From NCBI RefSeq assembly GCF_007120195.1, contig NZ_SKOG01000271.1, positions 1 through 34,130 on the forward strand: a DNA stretch of 34,130 bases. The letters run 5' to 3'. Below the pieces are notes generated by a model. The model was not told where the DNA came from. It made no database searches and saw only the letters and a list, made by a program, of their open reading frames with translations. Shown one piece after another: positions 22,642-30,796 of the stretch (its first letter is position 1; every line of letters begins with the position of its first letter). The translations under genes and the position numbers were made by a program. The DNA is from Aquisalimonas sp. (GTDB taxonomy: Bacteria; Pseudomonadota; Gammaproteobacteria; Nitrococcales; Aquisalimonadaceae).

Positions 22642-23989
22642 TGGGCAAGGCGCCATCGAAGGCAAGCGCGGCGGCATGAGCATGGCCCGTCTGAGCTTGG
22701 CCTACCTGCGGCGCAATGCCCTCTCGGCCACGCTGAACCTGCTGCTGCTGGCCCTGGGCATCGCCACCATTACCGTGCTTCTGCTGTTCGGGCACCAGGT
22801 GGAGCAGCGCCTGAGCCGCGATGCGGCCGGGATCGACCTGGTGGTCGGTGCCAAGGGCAGCCCCGTGCAGCTGATTCTCTCAAGCCTCTACCATATCGAC
22901 GTGCCCACCGGGAACATCCCCCTGCAGGACGCCAATTGGGTGCGGGAGCACCCTCTGGTCGCGAACACGATCCCCCTGGCACTGGGTGACAGCTACCGCG
23001 GCTTCCGTATCGTCGGCACCAGTCAACAGTACGCGACCCATTACGGTGCAACGCCGCGGCGCGGTCAGATGAGGCAGGACGACATGGAAGCCGTGCTCGG
23101 CGCCGAAGTGGCCGAGCGAACCGCCCTGGATGTGGGTGACACCTTCGTCGGCGTCCACGGCATTGCAGCGGACGGTGCCGCCGGCGGCGAAGTCCATGAT
23201 GATCACCCCTATCGCATTACCGGCGTCCTCGAGCGAACCGGCACCGTCCTGGACCGTCTCATACTGGTGAGCCTCCCCAGTGTCTGGCAGGTGCACGATC
23301 ATGACCACGACGACGATGAGCACGCCGACAACGGTGAACACGCCCATGACGATGAGGCGCAGGAGCACGCTCACGGTGACGATCATGAGGGCCACAACGG
23401 CGGCGGCGAGGAAGGGGCGGAGGCGCACGGGCACGACGACGAGCGCGAGCTCACCGCTCTGCTGGTCCAGTACCAGTCGCCCCTCGCCGCCGTTACCCTG
23501 CCCCGGGTGGTCAACAGCCGCGGTGCGCTGCAGGCGGCAGCACCCGCCTACGAGACTGCGCGCCTGGTGCGCATGCTCGGGGTCGGCATGAACACCCTCC
23601 AGGCATTCGGCTGGGTGCTGGTACTGGCCGCAGGACTGGGCGTATTCATCGGCCTGTACAATGCCCTCAAGGACCGCCGCTATGATCTCGCGCTGATGCG
23701 GGCACTGGGGGCGTCCCGCGGGCGACTCTTCCTCCACGTGCTCTGTGAAGCCATCCTGTTGGCGCTGGCGGGTGCGCTGCTCGGTCTGCTCCTGGGCCAT
23801 GTGGCCGCCGAGTTGCTAGGCCAGATGTTCCGCCAGACCCAGCAGCTGAACATGACAGGCCTGGTCTTCGTGCCGGAGCAGCTCTGGCTGGTGGTCATGG
23901 CGGTCGGCGTCGGCGTACTGGCGGCGCTGATCCCCGCCATCCGGGCCTATCGCACCGACATCGCGGAAACCTTGAGTCGCGGGCGCTGA
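22634..23989 (+). CDS. FtsX/MacB-like ABC permease with a histidine-rich periplasmic loop
   Basis: A 451-residue permease. After a short polar start, TM1 follows ARLSLAYLRRNALSATLNLL; three helices lie at the end, in VLVLAAGLGVFIGLYNAL, LCEAILLALAGALLGLLLG and LWLVVMAVGVGVLAALIPA. The large periplasmic domain between TM1 and TM2 begins GIDLVVGAKGSPVQLILSSL, which is characteristic of this permease family. At about residues 219-272 it has an acidic, His-rich stretch with 12 histidines (DHDHDDDEHADNGEHAHDDE is one part), a likely zinc sink or sensor. GGAGG six bases before the ATG at 22634 supports the start, eight bases inside the ATPase gene. Metal transport is inferred from operator, loop and context. 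Confidence 0.92.
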   Translation: MRDGQGAIEGKRGGMSMARLSLAYLRRNALSATLNLLLLALGIATITVLLLFGHQVEQRLSRDAAGIDLVVGAKGSPVQLILSSLYHIDVPTGNIPLQDANWVREHPLVANTIPLALGDSYRGFRIVGTSQQYATHYGATPRRGQMRQDDMEAVLGAEVAERTALDVGDTFVGVHGIAADGAAGGEVHDDHPYRITGVLERTGTVLDRLILVSLPSVWQVHDHDHDDDEHADNGEHAHDDEAQEHAHGDDHEGHNGGGEEGAEAHGHDDERELTALLVQYQSPLAAVTLPRVVNSRGALQAAAPAYETARLVRMLGVGMNTLQAFGWVLVLAAGLGVFIGLYNALKDRRYDLALMRALGASRGRLFLHVLCEAILLALAGALLGLLLGHVAAELLGQMFRQTQQLNMTGLVFVPEQLWLVVMAVGVGVLAALIPAIRAYRTDIAETLSRGR

Positions 23990-24021
23990 CCCCGCGGCTG
24001 AGGCATTAACAGGGGTGACGC

Positions 24022-24873
24022 ATGCGTACTCAACTCCTTTTCGTTCCGGTCCTGGCGGTGGCGCTCACCGGTTGCGGCGAGGACACCGGGACCGTCAATG
24101 ATGACGGTGCCCCGGTCCAGGCCGAGGCCGCCGCCGGCGGGAGCAGCGACGACGGCGCAGCCATTCGCGTGTACATGAAGGACATGGACGAGCTCGGTGA
24201 AGTCGCCGGACTGACCACGTCCCGGGAAGAGTTTCTCGATCTCGCCATCGCCCTGGAGGACGACGACGGTGAGCGCGTCTCCTCCGCGGAACTGGAGGTC
24301 AGTTCCCTGGTGGGCAACGAACTGAGCGACCGCCGCCTCGAGACCGATGGCAATGGCCTGGCAGAGCTACGCTTCCGCCCCATTCTCCCCGGCGAGGATA
24401 CGCTGACCTTCACCGGCGATGGCGTCAGCAAACAGCTCACCGTCTATGTCACCGACGAAGCCTTCGGCCATCCCCTGGAGCACATGGAGGAGCGCGCCAC
24501 CGAACTTCCGGACGTCGACGGCACAGTGTCGTGGGATCTGCTCGGCAGCGTGGACAGCCGCGAGGGCAATCACGGCCTGCTGGAGCCGATGTTCAGCGAC
24601 GAGCTGCGGGAACTCAATGGTCGCGAGGTCAAGGTGCAGGGGTTCATGATGCCGCTGGACAACAGCGAGAAACAGCAGCATTTCCTGGTCAGCCGCACGC
24701 CGCCTAGCTGTTTCTACTGTCTCCCCGGCGGGCCCGAGAGCGTCATCGAGGTCAAGGCCCAGCGCCCCATGGAATTCAGCTTCGACCCGGTGGTGCTTTC
24801 CGGTGACATGCAACTGGTGGAAAACAGCGATATGGGCCTGTTCTACCGACTCGAGGACGCGCGTCGGGAGTAG
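24022..24873 (+). CDS. DUF3299 lipoprotein of the Zur-linked ABC locus
   Basis: A 283-residue lipoprotein: the signal MRTQLLFVPVLAVALTGC ends in a lipobox LTGC, so the mature Cys should be lipidated. Residues about 45-150 look like an immunoglobulin-like domain (LAIALEDDDGERVSSAELEV, LPGEDTLTFTGDGVSKQLTV). The C-terminal part is the DUF3299 domain: GREVKVQGFMMPLDNSEKQQ, HFLVSRTPPSCFYCLPGGPE with a CFYC pair, and SFDPVVLSGDMQLV. DUF3299 proteins accompany this type of ABC system in Pseudomonas (PA4066) and Vibrio. It starts 32 bases after the permease with a weak GGGG site and should be in the same operon. Confidence 0.92.
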   Translation: MRTQLLFVPVLAVALTGCGEDTGTVNDDGAPVQAEAAAGGSSDDGAAIRVYMKDMDELGEVAGLTTSREEFLDLAIALEDDDGERVSSAELEVSSLVGNELSDRRLETDGNGLAELRFRPILPGEDTLTFTGDGVSKQLTVYVTDEAFGHPLEHMEERATELPDVDGTVSWDLLGSVDSREGNHGLLEPMFSDELRELNGREVKVQGFMMPLDNSEKQQHFLVSRTPPSCFYCLPGGPESVIEVKAQRPMEFSFDPVVLSGDMQLVENSDMGLFYRLEDARRE

Positions 24874-24883
24874 GAGCGGTGAA

Positions 24884-25870
24884 TTACACCCCGGCGTCCA
24901 TTAGTGCACTGGCGAGTTGGTGGCCGCTCAGCCAGGCATCCTCCACTCGGGAGCCATGGCACCAGTCACCACACACGCCCAGCCCTTGCTGTGGGGCAAG
25001 CAGATAACCGTCCTGCAGCGGGGCAACGCACTGACTATAGCGCCAGCGATGGCAACGGAGCACCTCCGCGCCGCCGGCCATCCCCGTCATCGCTTGCACC
25101 CGCCCTGCCATCTCCTGGCCGATGACACCGGCATCGTCTTCCAGGCGGGCCTCGGAAAACGGGCCGACCGCATGGGCCACCCACACGCTTGCCTCCTTCC
25201 GCCCCGGCTTGCTGCCATCCCGGGCAAGCCAGCGCAAGGTGTCATCCTCGACAAACGCGGCGTCGAACTCCGGCGTTTCGCCCGACAGACGCACCACGAC
25301 CGACCAGCATGGCCTCATCATCACGCCGGCGGCACGCTTGGCAAACTCCGGCGCGATGGGTTCCAGTAACGGTATTGCCTGCGCCGGCGGCACGGCGACA
25401 ACCACGGCATGGAAGGCGCCCGCCTCTTTGCCTGCCGCGGTCTGGAGTCGCAAGCCTCCGGGCTCGCCGGCTATCCCGGTGATCCGGGTTTCCGGCAGCA
25501 CATCCAGTTCCTGTGCCAGATTGCGGGTGACGGCACTCATGCGCGGCCCCCCAACCCAGCGCTGCCGGTCATCGTCGACCGCGGTCACGCCGGCTATACC
25601 CAGCCGCACCAGGCGGCCATCCCATAGTGCGGCCACCCCCTGGCGACGCCAGTCCTCCACGGCGGCAATAAACTCCGGATGCCGGGCGGTGAAATACTGC
25701 GCTCCCAGATCGGCCTGCCAATCCGGTCCGCGGGCGGTGGTCATGCGCCCACCCGGCCCCCGCGACTTCTCCAGCACGGCAACCTGATTACCTGCCTCCC
25801 GCAGGCGTCGGGCACAGGCCAGCCCTGCCAGCCCCGCGCCGATCACTGCCACATGGGTGCGCTCATGCAT
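24884..25870 (-). CDS. Renalase-like NAD(P)/FAD-dependent amine oxidoreductase
   Basis: A 328-residue flavoprotein. The dinucleotide-binding motif VIGAGLAGLACARRLREAG is at the N-terminus, followed by VAVLEKSRGPGGRMTTAR (second FAD contact) and ADLGAQYFTARHPEF. The C-terminal FAD motif is LLAPQQGLGVCGDWCHGSRV then EDAWLSGHQLASAL. This is the bacterial renalase-like branch, in which members oxidise aberrant dihydro-NAD(P) forms or are uncharacterised. The start ATG at 25870 has GAGG about ten bases upstream; a TTG three codons earlier is less likely. It is convergent with the DUF3299 gene (ten bases between stop codons) and has no operon partner. Confidence 0.9.
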   Translation of the reverse strand: MHERTHVAVIGAGLAGLACARRLREAGNQVAVLEKSRGPGGRMTTARGPDWQADLGAQYFTARHPEFIAAVEDWRRQGVAALWDGRLVRLGIAGVTAVDDDRQRWVGGPRMSAVTRNLAQELDVLPETRITGIAGEPGGLRLQTAAGKEAGAFHAVVVAVPPAQAIPLLEPIAPEFAKRAAGVMMRPCWSVVVRLSGETPEFDAAFVEDDTLRWLARDGSKPGRKEASVWVAHAVGPFSEARLEDDAGVIGQEMAGRVQAMTGMAGGAEVLRCHRWRYSQCVAPLQDGYLLAPQQGLGVCGDWCHGSRVEDAWLSGHQLASALMDAGV

Positions 25871-25984
25871 TGCTTTCAATCCTCACTCGCCTTCGTCCCG
25901 GGATCGCGTGGGAGCCAATGATGTCGCCTGTGGTGCCAATTCCGCAACGCCGAGGGAGGCCGGTGCCGAGCTGATCAACACCAC

Positions 25985-26250
25985 GGAATTGATGCGGCGG
26001 CTGCTTGCGAGCTGCTCCACAATGCATCGCTGGTGCACGATGACCTCAGCGATGGTGATACGGTGCGGCGCGGTCAACCCACGATCTGGCACCTCTATGG
26101 GAGCGACATCACGCTGTGTACGGGTGACTTATCGCAAAGTACTAGCGCCTTCTTCACGGCGGCCAATATCGACGACCCCGCCTCCAGCCGCACGCTGGTG
26201 CTTCACCTCGCGAAGCAGGCCGGCCGCGTGATTGGCGGGGAGGGTGTGGC
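25985..26250 (+). pseudogene. Fragment of a polyprenyl (geranylgeranyl) diphosphate synthase
   Basis: The frame reads AAAACELLHNASLVHDDLSD then GDTVRRGQPTIWHLYGSDIT and LCTGDL. The L-x-H-N-x-S-L-x-H-D-D-L-x-D-x-D-x-x-R-R-G stretch is the first aspartate-rich motif of trans-isoprenyl diphosphate synthases with its basic partner. HLAKQAGRVIGGEGVARE shortly after is part of the next helices, with a deletion between. The N-terminus and the second aspartate-rich motif (DDxxD) are missing. It is a remnant with no start codon. Confidence 0.75.
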
Positions 26251-26286
26251 GCGTGAATACGGCCACGGTGGCGCACTGGTCGACCC

Positions 26287-26475
26287 AGGCGACGAGCCGC
26301 ACACGTCCCCTACAACCCGGGCACAAGCGGGGAAACGGTGGTCGTCGCCGTTCTGCTCGGTGCGCCGGCCGAGCGCCCGCTTACGATCCCCGTCGACGAG
26401 GCCGAGGGCAACGCCCTCGACGGGCAGTGCGGCATCGACCGCGATGCCAGCGCGCCTTCGAGCGCCGGGGGCTGA
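26287..26475 (+). pseudogene. Cupin-like C-terminal fragment, copy A
   Basis: The frame reads AAHVPYNPGTSGETVVVAVL then LGAPAERPLTIPVDEAEGNA and LDGQCGIDRD before a TGA at 26473. The N-P-G-x-x-x-E-T-V-V-V-A-x-L-L-G-A-P stretch suggests the last strands of a cupin barrel. It is clearly homologous to 33857-34027 on the opposite strand. The N-terminal half is absent and the polyprenyl synthase fragment abuts it. Confidence 0.5.
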
Positions 26476-26715
26476 TGCCGGCTCGAGGGACCGGGCGTTC
26501 GCGAAGCCCCGCGCCCGGCCCCTTGCCGGCGTGCGCAGCTCCGCGCGGCTCGCGAGGAATGTCGAGGCTCAGCGGCTTCCGTCAGGCCATCTCCCGCCTT
26601 TCGACTTCGTTGAAAGCCCACAACGTTTGGATTAGCCTTTTATAAAAACCGGGGTCAGACCAACGGTTCCAGTCGTGCAGATCCCACCCTTGCAAGCGGC
26701 TTACGGAGGAACCCC
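26476..26715. other. Spacer ahead of the DUF4242-BTAD island
   Basis: No protein is visible. A GGGGTCAGACC motif occurs at about 26651-26661, preceded by a locally AT-rich TTTTATAAAAA patch that may serve as a promoter region for the DUF4242 gene. GGGGTCAGACC strings are frequent beside REP-associated transposase loci, but no such gene is present. Confidence 0.35.
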
Positions 26716-26994
26716 ATGACCTACCTGGTAATGGAGCGCACGTTCGGCGAGCCGATGCTGGACGCCGACCTCGAACTCATGGGTCAGCGCCTTGGCCCCT
26801 GCCTGCAGGACCACCGGGTTGAGTGGCTCCGCAGCTACCTCTCCCATGACCGGCGGAGAATGATTTGCACCTTTGAGGCGCCGGACGCGGAGGCCGTCCG
26901 GCTGGCGTATCGCACCGCGGGCTATCCCTTTGAACGCGTCTGGCCGGCAATGGTGCTGCCGACGGATGCCGGGCTCGCGCCACCAACGCCGTAG
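26716..26994 (+). CDS. DUF4242 (SCO4226-like, nickel-binding type) protein
   Basis: A 92-residue ferredoxin-like protein. It opens MTYLVMERTFGEPMLDADLE and has VEWLRSYLSHDRRRMICTFE then APDAEAVRLAYRTAGYPFER and VWPAMVL. The W-x-x-S-Y-L-x-x-D-x-x-x-x-x-C-x-F-E-A-P-D-x-E-A-x-R motif is the DUF4242 core. The Streptomyces member SCO4226 is reported to bind nickel; whether this one does is unknown. CGGAGG lies six bases before the ATG. It precedes the large BTAD regulator gene by 15 bases, so both are co-transcribed, and it is a candidate for the regulator's metabolite or metal sensor. Confidence 0.9.
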   Translation: MTYLVMERTFGEPMLDADLELMGQRLGPCLQDHRVEWLRSYLSHDRRRMICTFEAPDAEAVRLAYRTAGYPFERVWPAMVLPTDAGLAPPTP

Positions 26995-27009
26995 GCGAAA
27001 CGAGGTCAC

Positions 27010-30000
27010 GTGACAACGCCGGACGTGTGCCGGCTCGAAATCCGTCTGCTCGGCAGGTCATCGGTCCTGCGTGACGGCGCGGAGATGGACCTGCCCCGGT
27101 CCCGGAAGGCCCGCGCACTACTCGCCTACCTGGTTGCATCGGGTCAAGCGCAGTCCCGAGAGCACCTCTGCGACCTGTTGTGGGACGGCCCCGCCAACCC
27201 GCGCGCGGAACTGCGGTGGTGCCTGGCCAAGATCCGCCCCCTGCTCGATGATGAGACCACCACACGGTTGGTCACCGACGGGGACTACCTGCGTTTTCAT
27301 GCCGAGGACGTCGCCCTGGACGTGGCGCGCGTGCGCGCATTGATTCCCTCCACGGCGGACGATGTCGCCACCGATTGCCTGTGTCAGACGGCGGAACTCC
27401 TGCGAGGCCCCTTCCTGGAGGGCGTGGACCTCCCCGACTGTTACCGCTTCGACGCCTGGTGCGTCGCGGAGCGCCAGGCGTTGCATCAGCTCCACGACGA
27501 CGTCCTGCGCACACTGGTGCAGCGGCTGAAGGACCAGCCCGATGCCGCCTTGCCGTATGCCCGCAACCGGCTGGTGCTTGATCCGCTCTGCGAAGATGCG
27601 CACGCCGACCTGATCGCGCTTTTACACGCGATGGGGCGGACCGCGGAGGCACGGGAGCGGTACGAGCAGTGCCGGCGCATCCTGCAGCACGAACTCGGGC
27701 TAACGCCCTCTGATCGACTGGAGCAGTTGCACGCGCAGCTGACCCCGATCGCACCCGCCTTCGCTACGCCGTCCCCCTCCCGCGCGCCATCCTCGGGCGC
27801 ACCACCCCTGGTGGGTCGCCAGGCAGAACTGGCCTGCATCCGGGAGGCGCTGGAGGACGGAACCCCGCTGCTCATCGGCGGTGACCCGGGTATCGGCAAG
27901 TCCCGGCTGTTGCAGGAGGCCGCCGCGCGGCTTCAGGGCGCAGGCGCCGAGGTGCTCGGCGGGCGGGCATTCGAGATGGACGCGACGCGCCCCTATGCAC
28001 CCTGGATCGACGCCCTGCGCGCGATCCCCGCAGCGTCCACCACGATCCCCTCGGCTCTGCGGCAGGAACTCGCCGCCCTGCTGCCGGAACTGGGACCCGC
28101 GGCCGACGATTCCGGCGATCGCAACCGCCTGTTCAACGCGGTTGCCCAACTGCTGACCGAACGGTCCCACGCCGGTATGACCGTGGTCGTGATCCTGGAC
28201 GATCTCCAGTGGTTCGACGAGGCGTCGGCCGCGCTGCTGCACTATGTGGCCCGCGCCACCGCCGACGCCCCGGTGGCGTTCGTCCTGGCAGCGCGGGCCG
28301 GCGAACTGGAGAGCAACCCGGCGGCGCAGCGTGCGGTTCACGCGCTGCGACGGGATCGCGCTTTACGGATGCTGGCGGTCGAACCGCTGTCCGCGGCGGA
28401 TACGGTCGCCGTCGCCCAAAGCGTCGCACCCCAGGTGGACGGCGACCGCGTCTTTCGCGAGTCGGAGGGCAACCCCCTGTTTGCCCTCGAGATCGCGCGC
28501 TCGCACCGGAGTGGTCAGCCGTTGCTGGGGGATACGCTGGGCGGCCTGATTGCCGGTCGCCTGGCCGGCGTTGGCGAAGAGGCGGCGGCGTTGCTGCCCT
28601 GGGCTGCCGCCCTCGGTCGCCGCTTCAATCCGGACCGACTGGCGGCGGTGATGAACCTGCCGTCCACGACCCTGCTTCACGGTCTGGAGGACCTGGAACG
28701 GCACGCCATCCTGCGCGCGGCGGAGGACGGTCGGTACGAGTTCGCCCACGACCTGATCCGCCGGGCCGCCTATCAGTCACTGTCGGAGCCGCGCCGGCGC
28801 CTTATCCACCTGCAGATCGCCCGCAGCCTGGCTCGCGGCGTCCGGCAATCCCGGTTGTGGTGCCGCAAGAAGACGATCCATCTGCCGGTCGCCGAGGGCC
28901 AGGCGCGCAGCAGCGACATGGAGGAGTCGTTGGCCGGCGAGGTGGCCTACCACGCCGACCTAGGCGGCGATCATGCGCTCGCCGCGCGCGCCTGCGCGGT
29001 AGCCGGCCGCCACGCGTTGCGCATCCATGCCTACCAGGAGGCGGCGGCATTGGCTCAGCGGGGCCAGACCCATCTGGAGCCACTTCCGGACGAAACCCGA
29101 CTGCCGTGCTCCCTGGAATTGCTGGAGCTCTACATCCACCCGGGCATGGAGCCGCATCAGCCACCCGATCTGGAGCAGCGGCTGCGCGCACTGGTGCGCG
29201 AAGCCCGGGCGTTCGGAACGAGCGGGGAGGTGCATGACGGGCTGTACCTGATCGGCGTGCTGCTCTATCTGCGCGGCCGATACAGCGATGCCCTGGACTT
29301 CACGGTCCGCGCAGAACGCGCCGGACGGACCGCCGACCCGACCACCATGGTGCAGGCCGTGGCCTACACCGCCCGGTGCCTCGGCATGCTCGCCCGTGAC
29401 ATGGAGCGTGCAGAGCAACTGGCCCGCGAGGCGCAGGATCTCGCCGAGCAGTTCGACGTGCGCGAGCCCGGCTGCGAACTCCCCCTGGCCCTCGCGCTGG
29501 TCGCACACCATCGCGGCGAGCTGCAGCAGGCGCGCGCGCACATCGAACACGCCCTGGCGCTGGCCCGGCGCGACCGCATGCCCTGGTGGGAGTACTACTG
29601 CCTGTCCCGCCTACCCATGATCGAGCTCGAACGCCAGGCACCCGAGGACGCACTGGAATGGTGTCATGCCCTGCAATCCGTAGCGGTCAAGCTCGGAGAC
29701 GGCGCCGAGGTACCATTCGCGCTGGCGCTGGAAGCGCTGGCCCGGCTCCAGCATGGAGACGGTTCGGCCGCGGCGGCCTTGGATGACGCCCTGGAACAGC
29801 TGCGCGCCGCCGATAGCCAGTGGATGATCGCCTACGTGCAGAGTCTCGCCGCCTGGAGCGACTGGCAGGCAGGCCGGACCGATGCCGCCCGGGAGAGGGC
29901 CGAGGACGCGTTGCACAGCGCCGAGGTGATCGATCAGGCGAACGAGGTGACCGTGGCACGCGCCCTGCTGGTCCGGGTAGCCATGACCGCAGGCGACCGC

Positions 30001-30120
30001 GCATCGGCGCTGACCCACCTCGAGCGCATCCCGAGCGAAGCCCACCACTGCCTCTCCGCCCGCGCCCGACGCGCCGCCGAAGAGGCTGCGGCCGCGGCCC
30101 ACCCCGCCATCCCCCGCTGA
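27010..30120 (+). CDS. Large BTAD/AAA/TPR transcriptional regulator (SARP/AfsR-like)
   Basis: A 1036-residue signalling protein. Residues 8-100 form an OmpR-type winged helix (LEIRLLGRSSVLRDGAEMDL, RKARALLAYLVASGQAQSRE, HLCDLLWDG). Residues 105-250 are the bacterial transcriptional activation domain (CLCQTAELLRGPFLEGVDLP, RLVLDPLCEDAHADLIALLH, CRRILQHELGLTPS). A P-loop ATPase follows, with Walker A GGDPGIGKSR near 290 and Walker B VVVILDDLQWFDEAS near 392. From about 640 on there are TPR-like helices (AAALAQRGQTHLEPLPDETR, ARAHIEHALALARRD). The layout is that of a STAND-type activator. GAGG before the GTG at 27010 supports the start. It shares a unit with DUF4242. Targets are unknown; the downstream genes are candidates. 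Confidence 0.92.
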   Translation: MTTPDVCRLEIRLLGRSSVLRDGAEMDLPRSRKARALLAYLVASGQAQSREHLCDLLWDGPANPRAELRWCLAKIRPLLDDETTTRLVTDGDYLRFHAEDVALDVARVRALIPSTADDVATDCLCQTAELLRGPFLEGVDLPDCYRFDAWCVAERQALHQLHDDVLRTLVQRLKDQPDAALPYARNRLVLDPLCEDAHADLIALLHAMGRTAEARERYEQCRRILQHELGLTPSDRLEQLHAQLTPIAPAFATPSPSRAPSSGAPPLVGRQAELACIREALEDGTPLLIGGDPGIGKSRLLQEAAARLQGAGAEVLGGRAFEMDATRPYAPWIDALRAIPAASTTIPSALRQELAALLPELGPAADDSGDRNRLFNAVAQLLTERSHAGMTVVVILDDLQWFDEASAALLHYVARATADAPVAFVLAARAGELESNPAAQRAVHALRRDRALRMLAVEPLSAADTVAVAQSVAPQVDGDRVFRESEGNPLFALEIARSHRSGQPLLGDTLGGLIAGRLAGVGEEAAALLPWAAALGRRFNPDRLAAVMNLPSTTLLHGLEDLERHAILRAAEDGRYEFAHDLIRRAAYQSLSEPRRRLIHLQIARSLARGVRQSRLWCRKKTIHLPVAEGQARSSDMEESLAGEVAYHADLGGDHALAARACAVAGRHALRIHAYQEAAALAQRGQTHLEPLPDETRLPCSLELLELYIHPGMEPHQPPDLEQRLRALVREARAFGTSGEVHDGLYLIGVLLYLRGRYSDALDFTVRAERAGRTADPTTMVQAVAYTARCLGMLARDMERAEQLAREAQDLAEQFDVREPGCELPLALALVAHHRGELQQARAHIEHALALARRDRMPWWEYYCLSRLPMIELERQAPEDALEWCHALQSVAVKLGDGAEVPFALALEALARLQHGDGSAAAALDDALEQLRAADSQWMIAYVQSLAAWSDWQAGRTDAARERAEDALHSAEVIDQANEVTVARALLVRVAMTAGDRASALTHLERIPSEAHHCLSARARRAAEEAAAAAHPAIPR

Positions 30121-30273
30121 ACGGAAGCCGATCGCCTCCAACACCGATTCCAACGCCCGTCCCAACACCAATATGGTTTCCTGGCGCTGTCCAGTTCGTA
30201 ACCGACCGGAGAGCTGGACCGACCGACACACGCCGACATCGTTGGAAAGCGACACGTTTCGTGGGAGGCAACA
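30121..30273. promoter_or_regulatory. Intergenic gap before the AhpD-like gene
   Basis: This 153-base gap has no gene. It contains a repetitive AACACC/AACGCC/AACACC run at about 30138-30170 and is the natural site for a promoter of the secreted AhpD-like gene, possibly the target of the BTAD regulator. No consensus promoter was convincing. Confidence 0.3.
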
Positions 30274-30684
30274 ATGAAATCCGTCGTCATCACAACAGCA
30301 GCACTGGCTCTGGCAGCAACCATCGGGTTCGCCGCACCGGCGCACAGCAACGAGGCACCCGACTTCGTCCAGAACACGTTCCCCGACCAGGGGGTCGCGG
30401 CGGCCTGGGAGAGCATCCAGTCCGTGTTCACGGACCCGGACGCGGCACTCGACGGCAAGACCAAGGAGCTCATCGCCGTCGCCGTTTCGGCGCAGATTCC
30501 CTGCGATTACTGCATCTACTCGCACACAGTGGGAGCGGAGGCGCACGGCGCCACCGACGCCGAGATCCGGGAGGCCCTGGCGACCGGCGCGCTGATCCGG
30601 AAGTGGAGCACGATGCTCAACGGGGCCCAGTACGACATGGACGAGTTCCGCCGCGAAATCGACGCCATGTTCGAGACAGACTGA
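30274..30684 (+). CDS. Secreted carboxymuconolactone decarboxylase / AhpD-like protein
   Basis: A 136-residue protein with a Sec signal peptide (MKSVVITTAALALAATIGFA, with cleavage likely after AHS). The mature part is an AhpD-like helical bundle: DGKTKELIAVAVSAQIPCDY then CIYSHTVGAEAHGATDAEIR and EALATGALIRKW. The C-D-Y-C pair plus the following S-H is the AhpD peroxidatic CxxCxxxH arrangement. AhpD-like enzymes are usually cytoplasmic, so a signal peptide is uncommon and places this thiol chemistry in the periplasm. GGGAGG lies about six bases before the ATG. It sits downstream of the BTAD regulator with a 153-base gap, and upstream of a strong hairpin, so it may be its own transcription unit. 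Confidence 0.9.
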   Translation: MKSVVITTAALALAATIGFAAPAHSNEAPDFVQNTFPDQGVAAAWESIQSVFTDPDAALDGKTKELIAVAVSAQIPCDYCIYSHTVGAEAHGATDAEIREALATGALIRKWSTMLNGAQYDMDEFRREIDAMFETD

Positions 30685-30720
30685 CACCACAATACGGCAG
30701 CCACGGCGAGCAGCCAGCAA

Positions 30721-30757
30721 GGGCCCGGGCGGTCACCGACGGGGGCCGCCCGGGCCC
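30721..30757. terminator. Perfect 12-bp hairpin between the AhpD-like and phosphotransferase genes
   Basis: GGGCCCGGGCGG (30721-30732) is exactly complementary to CCGCCCGGGCCC (30746-30757) around a 13-base loop. It follows the AhpD-like stop by 37 bases and ends about 40 bases before the next start. There is no T-tract, so it may act as a GC-only terminator or an mRNA stabiliser. Confidence 0.6.
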
Positions 30758-30796
30758 GCCGGCACCACGCCGTGTCCCGCTGCCGGGAGGAACACA

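Noticed and set aside
23280-23600. Simple-sequence repeat of GAC/CAC/CAT triplets as a non-coding repeat
   Set aside because: It codes for the His/Asp-rich loop of the permease in frame; the triplet bias follows from the amino acids.
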